A stretch of DNA of 64,000 nucleotides, taken from positions 248,001 to 312,000 of the forward strand of contig NZ_QJRP01000001.1 in NCBI RefSeq assembly GCF_003205295.1. The letters are read 5' to 3'. Both the position numbers and the translations under genes were made by a program. The stretch is from Pseudomonas mosselii (GTDB lineage Bacteria; Pseudomonadota; Gammaproteobacteria; Pseudomonadales; Pseudomonadaceae). The notes under the pieces are model-generated. The model worked only from the letters and a program-made list of their open reading frames with translations. It had not been told where the DNA came from and made no database searches. This document shows positions 26,014-34,584 of this stretch, piece after piece (position 1 is the stretch's first letter; each line of letters begins with the position of its first letter).

Positions 26014-26991
26014 TCACGTAGCCGTTTTTGGGCCGATCAAGGTCAGCCAGGGGCCGAAGTGCTCGATGCTGACCGGCAGGGTTTCGGCCAGTGCCGACAG
26101 GGCTTGTTGCGGCTGGTCGAGCGGGAACACGCCCTGTACCCGCAAGTCGCGCACCGCCGGAGCGAGGCGCATGTAGCCGCGCTGGTAGGGGCGCAGGGCG
26201 TCGACCACCACATGCAGCGGTTCGTCGAGCACTTCCAGGCGGCCCTCCACCCAGGCCGCGCGCTGTTGTTGCTCGCTGCCCAGCCGCTCGATGCCGTTGT
26301 TGCGCAGCAGCGCCGCCTGGCCTTGTTGCAGGTCTTGCCAGCGCCCGTCGGGCAGGCTCAGGCGCACGCTGTGTTCGAGCACCACCACGCGGGTGGCGGT
26401 GTCTTCCTGGCGGACCAGGAAGCGGGTGCCGAGGGCCTGCACCTGGCCCTGCGCGGTACGCACGCGCAGCGGTCGTGCGGCGTCGGCGGCGACCTGGATG
26501 ACCAGCTCGCCGCGGCGCAGCAGGACCAGGCGTTGGCGAGCATCGAAACGCAGGTCCACGGCGCTGGCGCTGTTGAGGCTCAGCCGGCTGCCGTCGGCCA
26601 GGGTGAAGCTGCGCCGCTCGCCGCTGGCGGTGTGCAGGTCGGCCAGCCAGCCCTGGGTGGCGTCGCTGCGCCAGCCGCCCCAGAGCGCCCCGCCGAGCAG
26701 GCCGAGGCTGGCCAGGGCACCCAGCACTTCGCGACGTGAATGGCTCGGTTGCAGCAGCACCCGGCGCGCCTCGGCGGCCTGTCCGGGGGCCCGTTGCTCA
26801 AGGGTGCGCAAGGTCGCGCAGGGCTTGCCCAGACGCTGTTGCAGCCGGTCCCAGGCCTGCTGGTGCGCCGGGTCCTGGCGCAGCCACTGCTCCAGCTGGT
26901 GCAACAGCGCATCGTCCGGCGCGCGGGCATTGAGCGCCACCATCCAGTCGATGGCCTGCTCGCCGATCGGGTCCAGGCTGCGGGCGCTCAT
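26014..26991 (-). CDS. FecR-family anti-sigma/sigma regulator
   Basis: A 325-residue FecR-type inner-membrane regulator. The N-terminal DUF4880 segment (IDWMVALNARAPDDALLHQL) is the sigma-binding part, one membrane helix follows near residues 90-105 (LGALASLGLLGGALWGGW), and the periplasmic FecR domain contains LADGSRLSLNSASAVDLRFD. The start overlaps the sigma-factor stop by ATGA (26988-26991). It would pass the signal from the STN receptor downstream to the sigma factor upstream. Confidence 0.95.
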   Translation of the reverse strand: MSARSLDPIGEQAIDWMVALNARAPDDALLHQLEQWLRQDPAHQQAWDRLQQRLGKPCATLRTLEQRAPGQAAEARRVLLQPSHSRREVLGALASLGLLGGALWGGWRSDATQGWLADLHTASGERRSFTLADGSRLSLNSASAVDLRFDARQRLVLLRRGELVIQVAADAARPLRVRTAQGQVQALGTRFLVRQEDTATRVVVLEHSVRLSLPDGRWQDLQQGQAALLRNNGIERLGSEQQQRAAWVEGRLEVLDEPLHVVVDALRPYQRGYMRLAPAVRDLRVQGVFPLDQPQQALSALAETLPVSIEHFGPWLTLIGPKTAT

Positions 26992-27494
26992 GGTTGTACT
27001 TCGCACAGGTAGCATTGGCGCAGGGCCTGCTTCATGTAGCGGCTGACGGTGCGTTCGCAGATCTGCAGGCGGGCGGCGATCTCGACATAGCTCATGCCGT
27101 CGAGCTGGCTGTAGAGGAAAGCGGCCTTGACCATGGCCGGCAGGCCGTCGAGCACCTGGTCGATGGTCACCAGTGCTTCGATCAGCAGCAATTGCTCTTC
27201 GGTCGATGGGGCGACTTGTTCAGGCAGCAGCGCCAGGCGCTCGAGGTAGGCCAGTTCCAGTTGACGGCGACGGTGGCGGTCGAAGATCAGCCGCCGGGCG
27301 ATGGTCGACAGGTAGGCGCGTGGTTGCTGGATGCTGTCCGGATCGACCTGCGCGCCCAGCATCTGGCAGAACGCCTCGGCGGCGGTGTCCTCGGCGTCGG
27401 CGCGGTTGCGCAGGCGTTTGTGGATGTGTTGGAGCAGCCAGCGATGGTGGTCGCTGAAGAAGAAGCCCAGCTTGCGGGTCGAGGTGCTGTCCAA
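26988..27494 (-). CDS. ECF sigma factor, FecI-like iron-starvation type
   Basis: A 168-residue ECF sigma factor with region 2 (residues about 12-75, AEDTAAEAFCQMLG and RAYLSTIARRLIFDRHRRRQ) and region 4 (about 108-160, LPAMVKAAFLYSQLDGMSYV and ICERTVSRYMKQAL). It heads the sigma, anti-sigma, receptor unit and should direct transcription of the receptor when iron-siderophore is bound. A Fur-like site lies just upstream. Confidence 0.95.
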   Translation of the reverse strand: MDSTSTRKLGFFFSDHHRWLLQHIHKRLRNRADAEDTAAEAFCQMLGAQVDPDSIQQPRAYLSTIARRLIFDRHRRRQLELAYLERLALLPEQVAPSTEEQLLLIEALVTIDQVLDGLPAMVKAAFLYSQLDGMSYVEIAARLQICERTVSRYMKQALRQCYLCEVQP

Positions 27495-27514
27495 CGGTGG
27501 CTATCCAGTTGTGA

Positions 27515-27533
27515 GTGTGAATCGTTCTCAATG
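27515..27533 (-). promoter_or_regulatory. Putative Fur box upstream of the FecI-like gene
   Basis: On the minus strand the sequence ACCATTGAGAACGATTCAC matches about 11 of 19 positions of the Fur consensus and contains the TGAGAA...GATTC core common in pseudomonad fecI promoters. It lies about 20 bp from the start codon. The match is moderate. Confidence 0.5.
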
Positions 27534-27616
27534 GTAGCCGGGAGGTTCGTCGTCTCGCAATGGGGCATGGCACAACAATTCGCGCCGCTGCCTGCGCAGC
27601 GGCGCGCGCTGGCGCA

Positions 27617-28216
27617 TCAGGCCGCAGCTTCCTGGCCCGCGAACAGGGTCAGCCCCAGTTGGCGGGCTTGCGGCAGGAGGCTGGCGGGGGCTGCGCCTTC
27701 ACTGTCGGTGAACAGGGTCGAACTGATGACCCGGGCACCGCAGTAGTCGAAGATACCGTGCTCGATCTGCACGCGCATGGCCTCGCCGTAGCCATGGCGC
27801 TCGAAGGTGCCGGCATCGGCGCCGGCCACGCCGACCAGGTGCGCGGTCATCCCGTGCAGCAGCTTGGTGGTGCTGCCGTCGGCGGCCTGGTCGAAGGCCC
27901 AGCCGTTGCTGAATACCCGCTCGACCCAGCCCTTGAGCAGGGCCGGCAGCGACCACCAGTAGATGGGGTAGACCATGACCATGGTGTCGGCCCGCTCGAT
28001 GCGCGCCTGTTCGGCCAGTACATCGGCTGGGGGCTTGCCAAGGCGCCGGTGCACGGCGTGGTCGGCCAGGCTGAAGCGTGGGTCGAAGCCTTCGCTGGCC
28101 AGGTCGGCGAACTCGCTGGTATGACCGGCCGCGCGCAGGCCTTCGGCGACCTGCCGGGCGAGGGCGTGGGTGAGGGAGTCGGGGTCGTGGTGACCGATGA
28201 CGATCAGGGCATGCAT
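27617..28216 (-). CDS. NAD(P)H-dependent flavodoxin-fold oxidoreductase (quinone-reductase like)
   Basis: A 199-residue flavodoxin-fold enzyme of the NQO/MdaB/YwrO family (PF02525). The strand MHALIVIGHHDPDSLTHALA is the FMN phosphate-binding region and VYPIYWWSLPALLKGWVERV is the family's flavin-contacting signature. It reduces quinones or similar electrophiles with NAD(P)H. It is divergent from the TetR gene at 28310, with tandem GTAAGTTAC repeats between them, so it is probably repressed by that TetR and induced by a reactive substrate (inference). Confidence 0.92.
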   Translation of the reverse strand: MHALIVIGHHDPDSLTHALARQVAEGLRAAGHTSEFADLASEGFDPRFSLADHAVHRRLGKPPADVLAEQARIERADTMVMVYPIYWWSLPALLKGWVERVFSNGWAFDQAADGSTTKLLHGMTAHLVGVAGADAGTFERHGYGEAMRVQIEHGIFDYCGARVISSTLFTDSEGAAPASLLPQARQLGLTLFAGQEAAA

Positions 28217-28270
28217 GGTGGAATCTCCAGAATCAGGATGCAGGGATACCGGGAGCGTTATATACTCGAG

Positions 28271-28293
28271 GTAAGTTACGCTTAGTAAGTTAC
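28271..28293. promoter_or_regulatory. Tandem GTAAGTTAC operator between NQO-like and TetR genes
   Basis: GTAAGTTAC occurs at 28271-28279 and again at 28285-28293. Each copy is a GTAA-N-TTAC dyad; the centre-to-centre spacing is 14 bp. Position between divergent starts suggests the TetR operator controlling both genes. Confidence 0.65.
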
Positions 28294-28309
28294 TTTTGGT
28301 AGGTAATCG

Positions 28310-28906
28310 ATGTCAAGCGAGGAAAAGACCGCGCGGCGCAAACGCCTGTCCCGCGAGGAGCGCCGGCGCCAGTTGCTGGATGTGGCCTGGCGGCTGGTCC
28401 GCGAGGAGGGCACCGATGCCCTGAGCCTGGGGCGTCTGGCCGAGCAGGCCGGGGTGACCAAGCCGGTGGTGTACGACCATTTCGAGACCCGCAACGGCTT
28501 GTTGCTGGCGCTGTACCAGGAATACGACGCCCGCCAGACGGCCATGCTCGACAAGGCCCTGGCCGGCTGCCCGGCGGGCCTATCGGAGCGGGCCTGGGTG
28601 ATTGCCGAGGCCTATGTGGACTGCGTGGCCACCCAGGGCCGGGAGATCCCCGGGGTCAGCGCCGCGCTGGCCGGATCGCCGGAGCTGGAGGCGCTCAAGC
28701 GTGGTTATGACGGGCCGTTCATGGACAAGTGCCGTGAAGCGCTGCTGCCATTCGCGCCGGGTGGCGATATCGGCGTGGCCGGGTTGTGGGTGCTGGTGGG
28801 GGCGGCGGATGCGTTGTCCCTGGCGGCAGCGGCCGGAGAGCTGACGGCAGAAGCGGCCAAGTGCGAGCTGCAGGCGACCATCGTGGCGATGGTCCTGCGG
28901 CAGTAG
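28310..28906 (+). CDS. TetR/AcrR-family transcriptional repressor
   Basis: A 198-residue TetR regulator. Residues about 15-62 form the helix-turn-helix (ALSLGRLAEQAGVTKPVVYD, HFETRNGLLLAL); the remainder is the ligand-binding helical domain with no recognisable specificity. It is divergent from the quinone-reductase-like gene, and the intergenic operator repeats fit autorepression plus control of that gene. Confidence 0.93.
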   Translation: MSSEEKTARRKRLSREERRRQLLDVAWRLVREEGTDALSLGRLAEQAGVTKPVVYDHFETRNGLLLALYQEYDARQTAMLDKALAGCPAGLSERAWVIAEAYVDCVATQGREIPGVSAALAGSPELEALKRGYDGPFMDKCREALLPFAPGGDIGVAGLWVLVGAADALSLAAAAGELTAEAAKCELQATIVAMVLRQ

Positions 28907-28990
28907 GCGATCATCCTGCAAGTGATTTTTGTAGCGGATCCCGTGACCCGCTCTCATGGAGTAAACGTAACTTATTGATTTATCCAGGCC

Positions 28991-29122
28991 CTGTGGGAGC
29001 GGCCTTGCGTCGCGAAAGGGCTGCGTAGCAGCCCCCTGCAATTTCAAAGGTGGCTCGGAATCTGGGGCCGCTGCGCGCCCCTTTCCGACCGGTCCGACGC
29101 CTCGGCAAGGCCGCTCCCACAG
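28991..29122. repeat. Inverted REP pair in a 303-bp gene-free gap
   Basis: The gap 28907-29209 holds no gene. It contains a REP beginning CTGTGGGAGCGGCCTTGCGT at 28991 and the inverted copy ending GGCAAGGCCGCTCCCACAG at 29122, followed at about 29152-29172 by the tag AAAGGGCTGGGCGATTTCC seen near other REPs in the window. Confidence 0.85.
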
Positions 29123-29209
29123 AGGGACAGTTCCCTTCGCGACAATGTAGCCCAAAGGGCTGGGCGATTTCCTACGCATCCAGCTCTTGCAATCAGCTAC
29201 GACGACCCC

Positions 29210-30142
29210 TCAGGCCGGCAGGCTCTGGTACGGTTGTTCCTCGCCCGGGCTGCGGGCGAACTGGCGCTTGTACTCGCGGCTGAACTGCGAGGTGCTCTGG
29301 TAGCCGACCCGATGCGCCACCTGGGCCACGCCGAGGCCTTCGCCGATCAGCATCTGCTGCGCCTTGAGCAGGCGCAGGCGCTTGAGGTACTGCATCGGCG
29401 CCAGGTCGGTGCAGCGCTTGAAGTGTTCGTGGAAGGTCGACACGCTCATGTTCGCCCGGCTGGCCAGTTCATCGACGCCCAGCGGCTCGGCGTAGTGCTC
29501 GCGCAGGTAGGCCAGGGCCGAGCCGATCCGGGCGAAATGCCCCTGTTGCTCGACCAGCGCCCGCAGCACGCCGGCCTGAGGCCCGCGCAAGGCGGTGTAG
29601 AGCACCTCGCGCACCCGCGCCGGCCCCAGCACCTTGGCATCCAGCGGGTCCTGCAGGCACTGCAGCAGGCGTTCGACGCTGTCGCGCATGGCCGTGTCCA
29701 GCACCGCCGAAGTCATCGACTGTGGCGTCTGTGCCTGCACCGCGGCATCCGGCGCCAGGTCCATGCTTTGCACCAGCTCGCCGAGCAGGGCGCGGTCGAT
29801 GTCCACCGCCACGCCCAGCAGCGGCGCCTGGGGCGTGGCGAAGGTCTCGCACATGAACGGCACCGACAGCGCCTGCACCAGGTAATGCCCGGCGCCGTAC
29901 TCCAGGGTGCGCGGGCCCAGGCGCGCCAGTTTGCTGCCCTGGGCGAGGATGATCAGGCTGGGTTCGTAGATTTGCGGGGTGCTGGCCACGTAATGGTCCC
30001 AGGTCAGGACCTGGACCTGGGGCAGGAGCGTGGGCACGAACCCCGGGCCTGTGGCGAGGGCGCGGATCAGCGAGCAGAGCGTGGCATTGGCATCCACATG
30101 GCGAGTCAGGTGCATGGTGAACCCGGGCAGAGAATCGGACAT
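29210..30142 (-). CDS. AraC-family regulator (PF06719 N-terminal domain)
   Basis: A 310-residue AraC regulator. The N-terminal half (YEPSLIILAQGSKLARLGPR, ALSVPFMCETFATPQAPLLG) matches the AraC_N/YqhC-type sensor, and the C-terminal half carries two helix-turn-helix units (GVDELASRANMSVSTFHEHF, GVAQVAHRVGYQSTSQFSRE). I chose ATG 30142 because GAAG lies about 7 nt upstream; ATG 30148 is possible. It is divergent from the alcohol dehydrogenase. This mirrors E. coli YqhC, which activates an aldehyde reductase gene, so aldehyde response is plausible (inference). Confidence 0.9.
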   Translation of the reverse strand: MSDSLPGFTMHLTRHVDANATLCSLIRALATGPGFVPTLLPQVQVLTWDHYVASTPQIYEPSLIILAQGSKLARLGPRTLEYGAGHYLVQALSVPFMCETFATPQAPLLGVAVDIDRALLGELVQSMDLAPDAAVQAQTPQSMTSAVLDTAMRDSVERLLQCLQDPLDAKVLGPARVREVLYTALRGPQAGVLRALVEQQGHFARIGSALAYLREHYAEPLGVDELASRANMSVSTFHEHFKRCTDLAPMQYLKRLRLLKAQQMLIGEGLGVAQVAHRVGYQSTSQFSREYKRQFARSPGEEQPYQSLPA

Positions 30143-30293
30143 TGGCATCTTCGCAGATTCGCGGGTTCATGCCAGAGGCAGGCGGCAAGGTCCGGAGAAT
30201 CAGGCATGCATGCCGGAGAATCGGCGGTGGGCGAGGCTGATTCTGGCGCGCAGAATGCGCCGACTAAATCGTTTCACTTGCACGAGGTACCCC

Positions 30294-31346
30294 ATGTACA
30301 CCGCCATCGGTTACGCCGCCCAATCGCCCACCAGCCCCCTGGCCCCCATGACCTTCCAGCGCCGCAGCCCGCGGCCCGACGATGTGGTCATCGAGATCCT
30401 CTACTGTGGCGTGTGCCATTCCGATATCCACCAGGCCCGCAATGAATGGGGCATCGCCGCGTACCCGCTGATGCCGGGCCATGAGATCGTCGGCCGGGTC
30501 AGTGCAGTGGGCGCGCAGGTCAGCCGTTACCAGGTCGGTGATCTGGTCGGCGTCGGCTGCATGGTCGATTCCTGCCGTCACTGCGAGGCCTGTCGCCAGG
30601 ACGTCGAGCAGTACTGCCTGGAAGGCCCGACCATGACCTACGCCACCCCCGACCGGGTCGACGGCAGCAACACGATGGGCGGCTACTCCAGCAGCATCGT
30701 CGTCAGCGAGCACTTCGTCCTGCGCATTCCCGAGGGCATGGACCTGGCCAGTGCGGCGCCGATCCTGTGCGCCGGCATCACCACCTATTCGCCCCTCAAG
30801 CACCATGGCGTGGGCCCCGGGCACAAGGTGGGCGTGCTGGGCATGGGTGGCCTGGGCCATATGGGCATCAAGCTGGCCAAGGCCCTGGGTGCGCAAGTGA
30901 CCCTGTTCACCCGCTCCGCGGCCAAGGCCGAGGAAGCCCGTCGCCAGGGCGCCGACCATGTGATCGTCTCCACCGATGCCGAACAGATGCGCAGTGCGGC
31001 GAGCCGTTTCGATTTCCTGCTCGACACCATTCCGGTGCAGCACGACCTCAACCCCTACCTGCAAACCCTGAAGTTCGGTGGCGTGCACATCCTGGTCGGG
31101 CTGATCGAGCCGGTCGACCCGCCGGTGCATGCGGCCAACCTGGTGATGCAGCGCCGGGTGCTGGCAGGCTCCCTGATCGGCGGCATCGCCGAAACCCAGG
31201 AGGTGCTCGACTTTTGCGCCGAGCACGGAATCAGCTGCGATATCGAAATGCTCGACATCCGCAACATCAATCACGCCTACGAGCGGATGATCGCTGGCGA
31301 TGTGAAGTACCGCTTCGTCATCGACATGGCCACGCTCAAGGTCTGA
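30294..31346 (+). CDS. Zinc-dependent NADP alcohol/aldehyde dehydrogenase (YahK/CAD type)
   Basis: A 350-residue medium-chain dehydrogenase. The catalytic zinc site is GVCHSDIH (Cys41) with PGHEIVG (His63, Glu64); the structural zinc cysteines lie in GVGCMVDSCRHCEACRQDVE. The Rossmann motif is VLGMGGLGHMGIKLAKALGA. The pattern fits the cinnamyl-alcohol-dehydrogenase/YahK group, which reduces aldehydes with NADPH. The AraC regulator upstream and divergent probably activates it. Confidence 0.95.
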   Translation: MYTAIGYAAQSPTSPLAPMTFQRRSPRPDDVVIEILYCGVCHSDIHQARNEWGIAAYPLMPGHEIVGRVSAVGAQVSRYQVGDLVGVGCMVDSCRHCEACRQDVEQYCLEGPTMTYATPDRVDGSNTMGGYSSSIVVSEHFVLRIPEGMDLASAAPILCAGITTYSPLKHHGVGPGHKVGVLGMGGLGHMGIKLAKALGAQVTLFTRSAAKAEEARRQGADHVIVSTDAEQMRSAASRFDFLLDTIPVQHDLNPYLQTLKFGGVHILVGLIEPVDPPVHAANLVMQRRVLAGSLIGGIAETQEVLDFCAEHGISCDIEMLDIRNINHAYERMIAGDVKYRFVIDMATLKV

Positions 31347-31385
31347 TCCTGTCGTGGGGGCGGGCTTGCCGGGCGACGCGCAGCG

Positions 31386-32045
31386 CTACCTGAGCGGCGC
31401 CGCATACCCCTGGCGCAGGTCCACGGCCCAGCCGTCGAGCACGGCCTTGACGTTGTCGGCCGTCATCACCTGGCGGTCGTTGTCCAGCGGCACGCCGGTA
31501 CCTGCGAGCATTGCCTCGCCGACTACCTTGCCGCTTGCGCCCGACTCGAACGACAGCTCGCTGGCGATCAGGCTGTCCCGGTCGCGAATGCCCGCGGCGC
31601 TGCTCACCCCGGCCGCGACCAGGGTAATCGGCAGCCACTCGTAGAAGCGCAGGCCCTGGGTGTCGGCGCTGATACGGGTGATTGCCGGCCTGACCACCAG
31701 GGTGTTCGGGCCGGGCCTGTCGACCACCGTCATCACCTTGCCCAGTTCGTTGCGCAGTACCGCATCGTAGTAGTGGGTGATGCTGGCGAGGGTGGCCTGG
31801 GGGATGCGCGAGCTCGGCTCGGGAGCCGGGTAGAACCGGCTGGGAGCCAGGTAGACCTCGATGTAACGCCCCTTTGGCCATTTCGGGTCGGCCCAGCTGA
31901 GCACGGTCCCGCCTGAGGGTGCCTGGTGCGGTGTGAGTAATCCGTAATCCTTGAGATAACCGGTCGGTGCCGGCTTGTTGCTGCCGCACGCGGACAGGCC
32001 CAGGGTGGACGTCAGCACCACTGCCAGAAGGTGACGCCGACTCAT
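31386..32045 (-). CDS. DUF3313 family lipoprotein
   Basis: A 219-residue predicted lipoprotein: the lipobox LSAC places the lipidated Cys at residue 20. The rest matches DUF3313 (GYLKDYGLLTPHQAPSGGTV, RFYPAPEPSSRIPQATLASI). The function of the family is unknown; members are envelope proteins. Its start overlaps the 3' end of the small hypothetical gene upstream by 4 bp, so the two are translationally coupled. Confidence 0.88.
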   Translation of the reverse strand: MSRRHLLAVVLTSTLGLSACGSNKPAPTGYLKDYGLLTPHQAPSGGTVLSWADPKWPKGRYIEVYLAPSRFYPAPEPSSRIPQATLASITHYYDAVLRNELGKVMTVVDRPGPNTLVVRPAITRISADTQGLRFYEWLPITLVAAGVSSAAGIRDRDSLIASELSFESGASGKVVGEAMLAGTGVPLDNDRQVMTADNVKAVLDGWAVDLRQGYAAPLR

Positions 32046-32380
32046 GGGTGGCGAACCTCGCGCCGGGTCGGGAGGGCCGCTTGCAGGTGGGGCACGTCCT
32101 GCGATGTCTGGATGCGCAGCTGCCCGCGCGCCATCAGCCAGTGAACGAGGTCACGGACCGGAACGGTGTGGCTGTACTCGACCCATTCGCCAAAGGTCGG
32201 GTCGTAGTGTTCGAAATACCGACGCAGGGTGACGTAGCCCTGTTCGTTTGCCAGCTCCAGGCTCTCCTGCTGCACGATCAGGGAACCCGATTGTCCGCGC
32301 TGGGTGTTGCGCTGGCTGAGGATCAGGGACGCGGAACCCTCATGCCCATCGGTGCTGTTGCGGCTGTCGACTATCTTCAT
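32042..32380 (-). CDS. Hypothetical 112-residue protein coupled to DUF3313 lipoprotein
   Basis: I do not recognise this protein. It is 112 residues, soluble-looking, polar and without a signal peptide; the middle LANEQGYVTLRRYFEHYDPT and FGEWVEYSHTVPVRDLVHWL look like a compact fold. CCGAGGG lies upstream of the ATG. Its stop overlaps the lipoprotein start, which argues that it is real and expressed with it. It is divergent from the two-component operon at 32535, with 154 bp between. Confidence 0.65.
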   Translation of the reverse strand: MKIVDSRNSTDGHEGSASLILSQRNTQRGQSGSLIVQQESLELANEQGYVTLRRYFEHYDPTFGEWVEYSHTVPVRDLVHWLMARGQLRIQTSQDVPHLQAALPTRREVRHP

Positions 32381-32534
32381 GGGGAACCCTCGGTAATGGA
32401 AGGCTGGCAGGGTGAAGGGTCATCGTTGCCGGGTGATGTCCGCTTTGTGTCGTGCATGACGAAATGTTGCGCGATTGAAATATATGACCCGCGTGGCGCA
32501 ATGGTTTTAGATACGCCTTTTTTCCCGGATCGGT

Positions 32535-33248
32535 ATGACCGTGAGCAGATTGTTGATCGTCGATGACGACGTGGAAATCCTCGCCTTGCTGAAGCAGTTC
32601 TTCGTCCAGCACGGCTACGAGGTAGACCTGGCCGCCGAGGGGCAGGCGATGTGGGCCGCCGTCGCCCGGCAGCGCCCGGATGCGATCATCCTCGACCTGA
32701 TGCTGCCCGGCGAAAGTGGCCTGGGCCTGTGTCAGAAGCTGCGTGCGCAGCTTGGCGTGCCGGTCATCATGCTCACCGCCATGGCCGAGCTGAGCGACCG
32801 CATCATCGGCCTGGAACTGGGCGCCGACGACTATCTGACCAAGCCGTTCGACCCGCGCGAACTGCTGGCCCGCCTGCGCGCCGTGCAGCGCCGGGTCGGC
32901 GAGCAGCCGCCGCGTGGCGAGGCGGCGCGGCCGGTGATCGGCTTCGCCGGCTGGCAGCTGGACATCACCTGTCGCGAGCTGCGCTCGCCCGAGCGGGTGA
33001 TGGTGCCGCTGTCCGGCGCCGAGTTCGATTTGCTGGTGGTATTTCTCGAGCATCCGCAGCGCATCCTCACCCGCGAGCAGTTGATCGACCTGACCCGTGG
33101 CCACGGCCATGACGCCTTCGACCGCAGCATCGACGTGCAGGTCAGCCGGCTGCGGCGCAAGATCGAGCCCGACAGCAAGCGCCCGGACCTGATTCGCACC
33201 GTGCGCAATGGCGGCTACCTGTTCAGCGCCACGGTGACCCGCTCGTGA
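32535..33248 (+). CDS. OmpR-family response regulator
   Basis: A 237-residue response regulator. The receiver has acidic residues Asp10-Asp12, phosphoacceptor Asp54 in IILDLMLPGESG, and the Lys in DYLTKPFDP; the C-terminal winged helix includes LSGAEFDLLVVFLEHPQRIL and DVQVSRLRRKIEPD. It overlaps the kinase gene by GTGA (33245-33248). The stimulus is unknown. The divergent hypothetical/DUF3313 pair is a candidate target. Confidence 0.95.
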   Translation: MTVSRLLIVDDDVEILALLKQFFVQHGYEVDLAAEGQAMWAAVARQRPDAIILDLMLPGESGLGLCQKLRAQLGVPVIMLTAMAELSDRIIGLELGADDYLTKPFDPRELLARLRAVQRRVGEQPPRGEAARPVIGFAGWQLDITCRELRSPERVMVPLSGAEFDLLVVFLEHPQRILTREQLIDLTRGHGHDAFDRSIDVQVSRLRRKIEPDSKRPDLIRTVRNGGYLFSATVTRS

Positions 33249-34579
33249 TCCGTCGCCTGCTGGGTCGCGACACCCTGCGCAAGCGCATCGCCCTGACCAT
33301 TTTCACCGCGCTGCTCGCGTCCTTGGCGTTCAACGCCTTGTTCGTCCAGGTTGCCGGCAGCTGGGCCCGCCCGCCCATCGAGCGCACCGGCCTGCTCGAA
33401 CAGATCGCCGTGACCACCCGAGTGATCGAGACCGCGCCGGCGACGCTGCGCGGGCAGCTGGCCGAGGCGGCGAGCACGCCAACGCTGCGGGTGACCTGGA
33501 GTACCCGGCGTGACGACTTTGGCCTGCCTGGCCCGGGCACCATGCTCAATTCCGGGCAGGTGCCGGCGATGGCCCAGCTGCTGGGGCCCTCGCGGCCGAT
33601 CGAAGTGTACAACCCGGATGACTGGCCCATGGGCAGCGCCGAGGCGCACTACGTGGCGCTGGTCGCGCTGGCTGATGACAGCTGGCTGCTGTTCGTGCCG
33701 CCGGAGCGCAGCTGGGGCATGAGCGTGACGGCGCGCCTGGCGGTGGTCATCGGCCTGGGGCTGGTGGCGACGTTGCTGGTGGCCTGGCTCGCCACCCGCC
33801 AGCTGGCCGCGCCGCTGCAACGCTTCGCCAGTGCGGCGCGGCGTTTCGGCGCTGACCTGCAGGCGCCGCCCATCGCCATCGAGGGGCCCGAGGAAATTCG
33901 CCAGGCAATCATCGCCTTCAACACCATGCAGGCGCAGATCCAGCACTTCCTCCGCGAGCGCACCCACATGCTCGCGGCCATCTCCCACGACCTGCGCGCG
34001 CCGTTGACGCGCATGCGCCTGCGCAGCGAGTTCATGGAAGACCTGGACCACCAGCGCAAGCTGATCCGCGACGTCGACGAGATGCAGACGATGATCAACG
34101 AGGCCCTGGCGTTCTTCCGCGAAGGCACGCAACTGGAGCAGCGCACGGCCTATGATTTGTCGGAGCTGTTGCAGACCCTGGTCGACGACTACCGCGACCA
34201 GCATCTGGACATCGCCTTCAAGGGCCCGGCGCACCTGGTGCATGACGGCCGCCCGCTGGCGACCAAGCGGGTGGTCGTCAACCTGGTGGAAAACGCCATG
34301 AAGTATGCCCGCGATCCGCAGATAACGCTGCGCCGCGCCGCTCACCTGATCGTCATCGAGGTTCGCGACAGCGGGCCAGGTATTCCCGAGGAGGCCCTGC
34401 AGCAGGTGTTCGAGCCGTTCTACCGGCTGGAGGGCTCGCGCAACCGCGATACCGGCGGCGTCGGCCTCGGCCTTTCGGCCGCCCGTGCCAGCGTGCGCGA
34501 GCAGGGCGGCGAGCTGACCCTGCGCAATCGCGTTGGCGGTGGGCTGGTGGCGCGGATCGAACTGCCCGATGGCGGCTGA
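33245..34579 (+). CDS. Sensor histidine kinase (EnvZ/OmpR-type)
   Basis: A 444-residue inner-membrane kinase starting at GTG 33245. Two membrane helices (about 15-40 and 160-185) enclose a periplasmic sensor of roughly 120 residues; a HAMP segment follows, then the H-box ISHDLRAPLTRM with His248, an N-box NLVENAMKYARD and G-boxes DSGPGIPEE and GGVGLGLSAAR. It is translationally coupled to the response regulator. The DUF-free sensor domain gives no hint of ligand. Confidence 0.95.
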   Translation: MIRRLLGRDTLRKRIALTIFTALLASLAFNALFVQVAGSWARPPIERTGLLEQIAVTTRVIETAPATLRGQLAEAASTPTLRVTWSTRRDDFGLPGPGTMLNSGQVPAMAQLLGPSRPIEVYNPDDWPMGSAEAHYVALVALADDSWLLFVPPERSWGMSVTARLAVVIGLGLVATLLVAWLATRQLAAPLQRFASAARRFGADLQAPPIAIEGPEEIRQAIIAFNTMQAQIQHFLRERTHMLAAISHDLRAPLTRMRLRSEFMEDLDHQRKLIRDVDEMQTMINEALAFFREGTQLEQRTAYDLSELLQTLVDDYRDQHLDIAFKGPAHLVHDGRPLATKRVVVNLVENAMKYARDPQITLRRAAHLIVIEVRDSGPGIPEEALQQVFEPFYRLEGSRNRDTGGVGLGLSAARASVREQGGELTLRNRVGGGLVARIELPDGG

Positions 34580-34584
34580 GCGGG

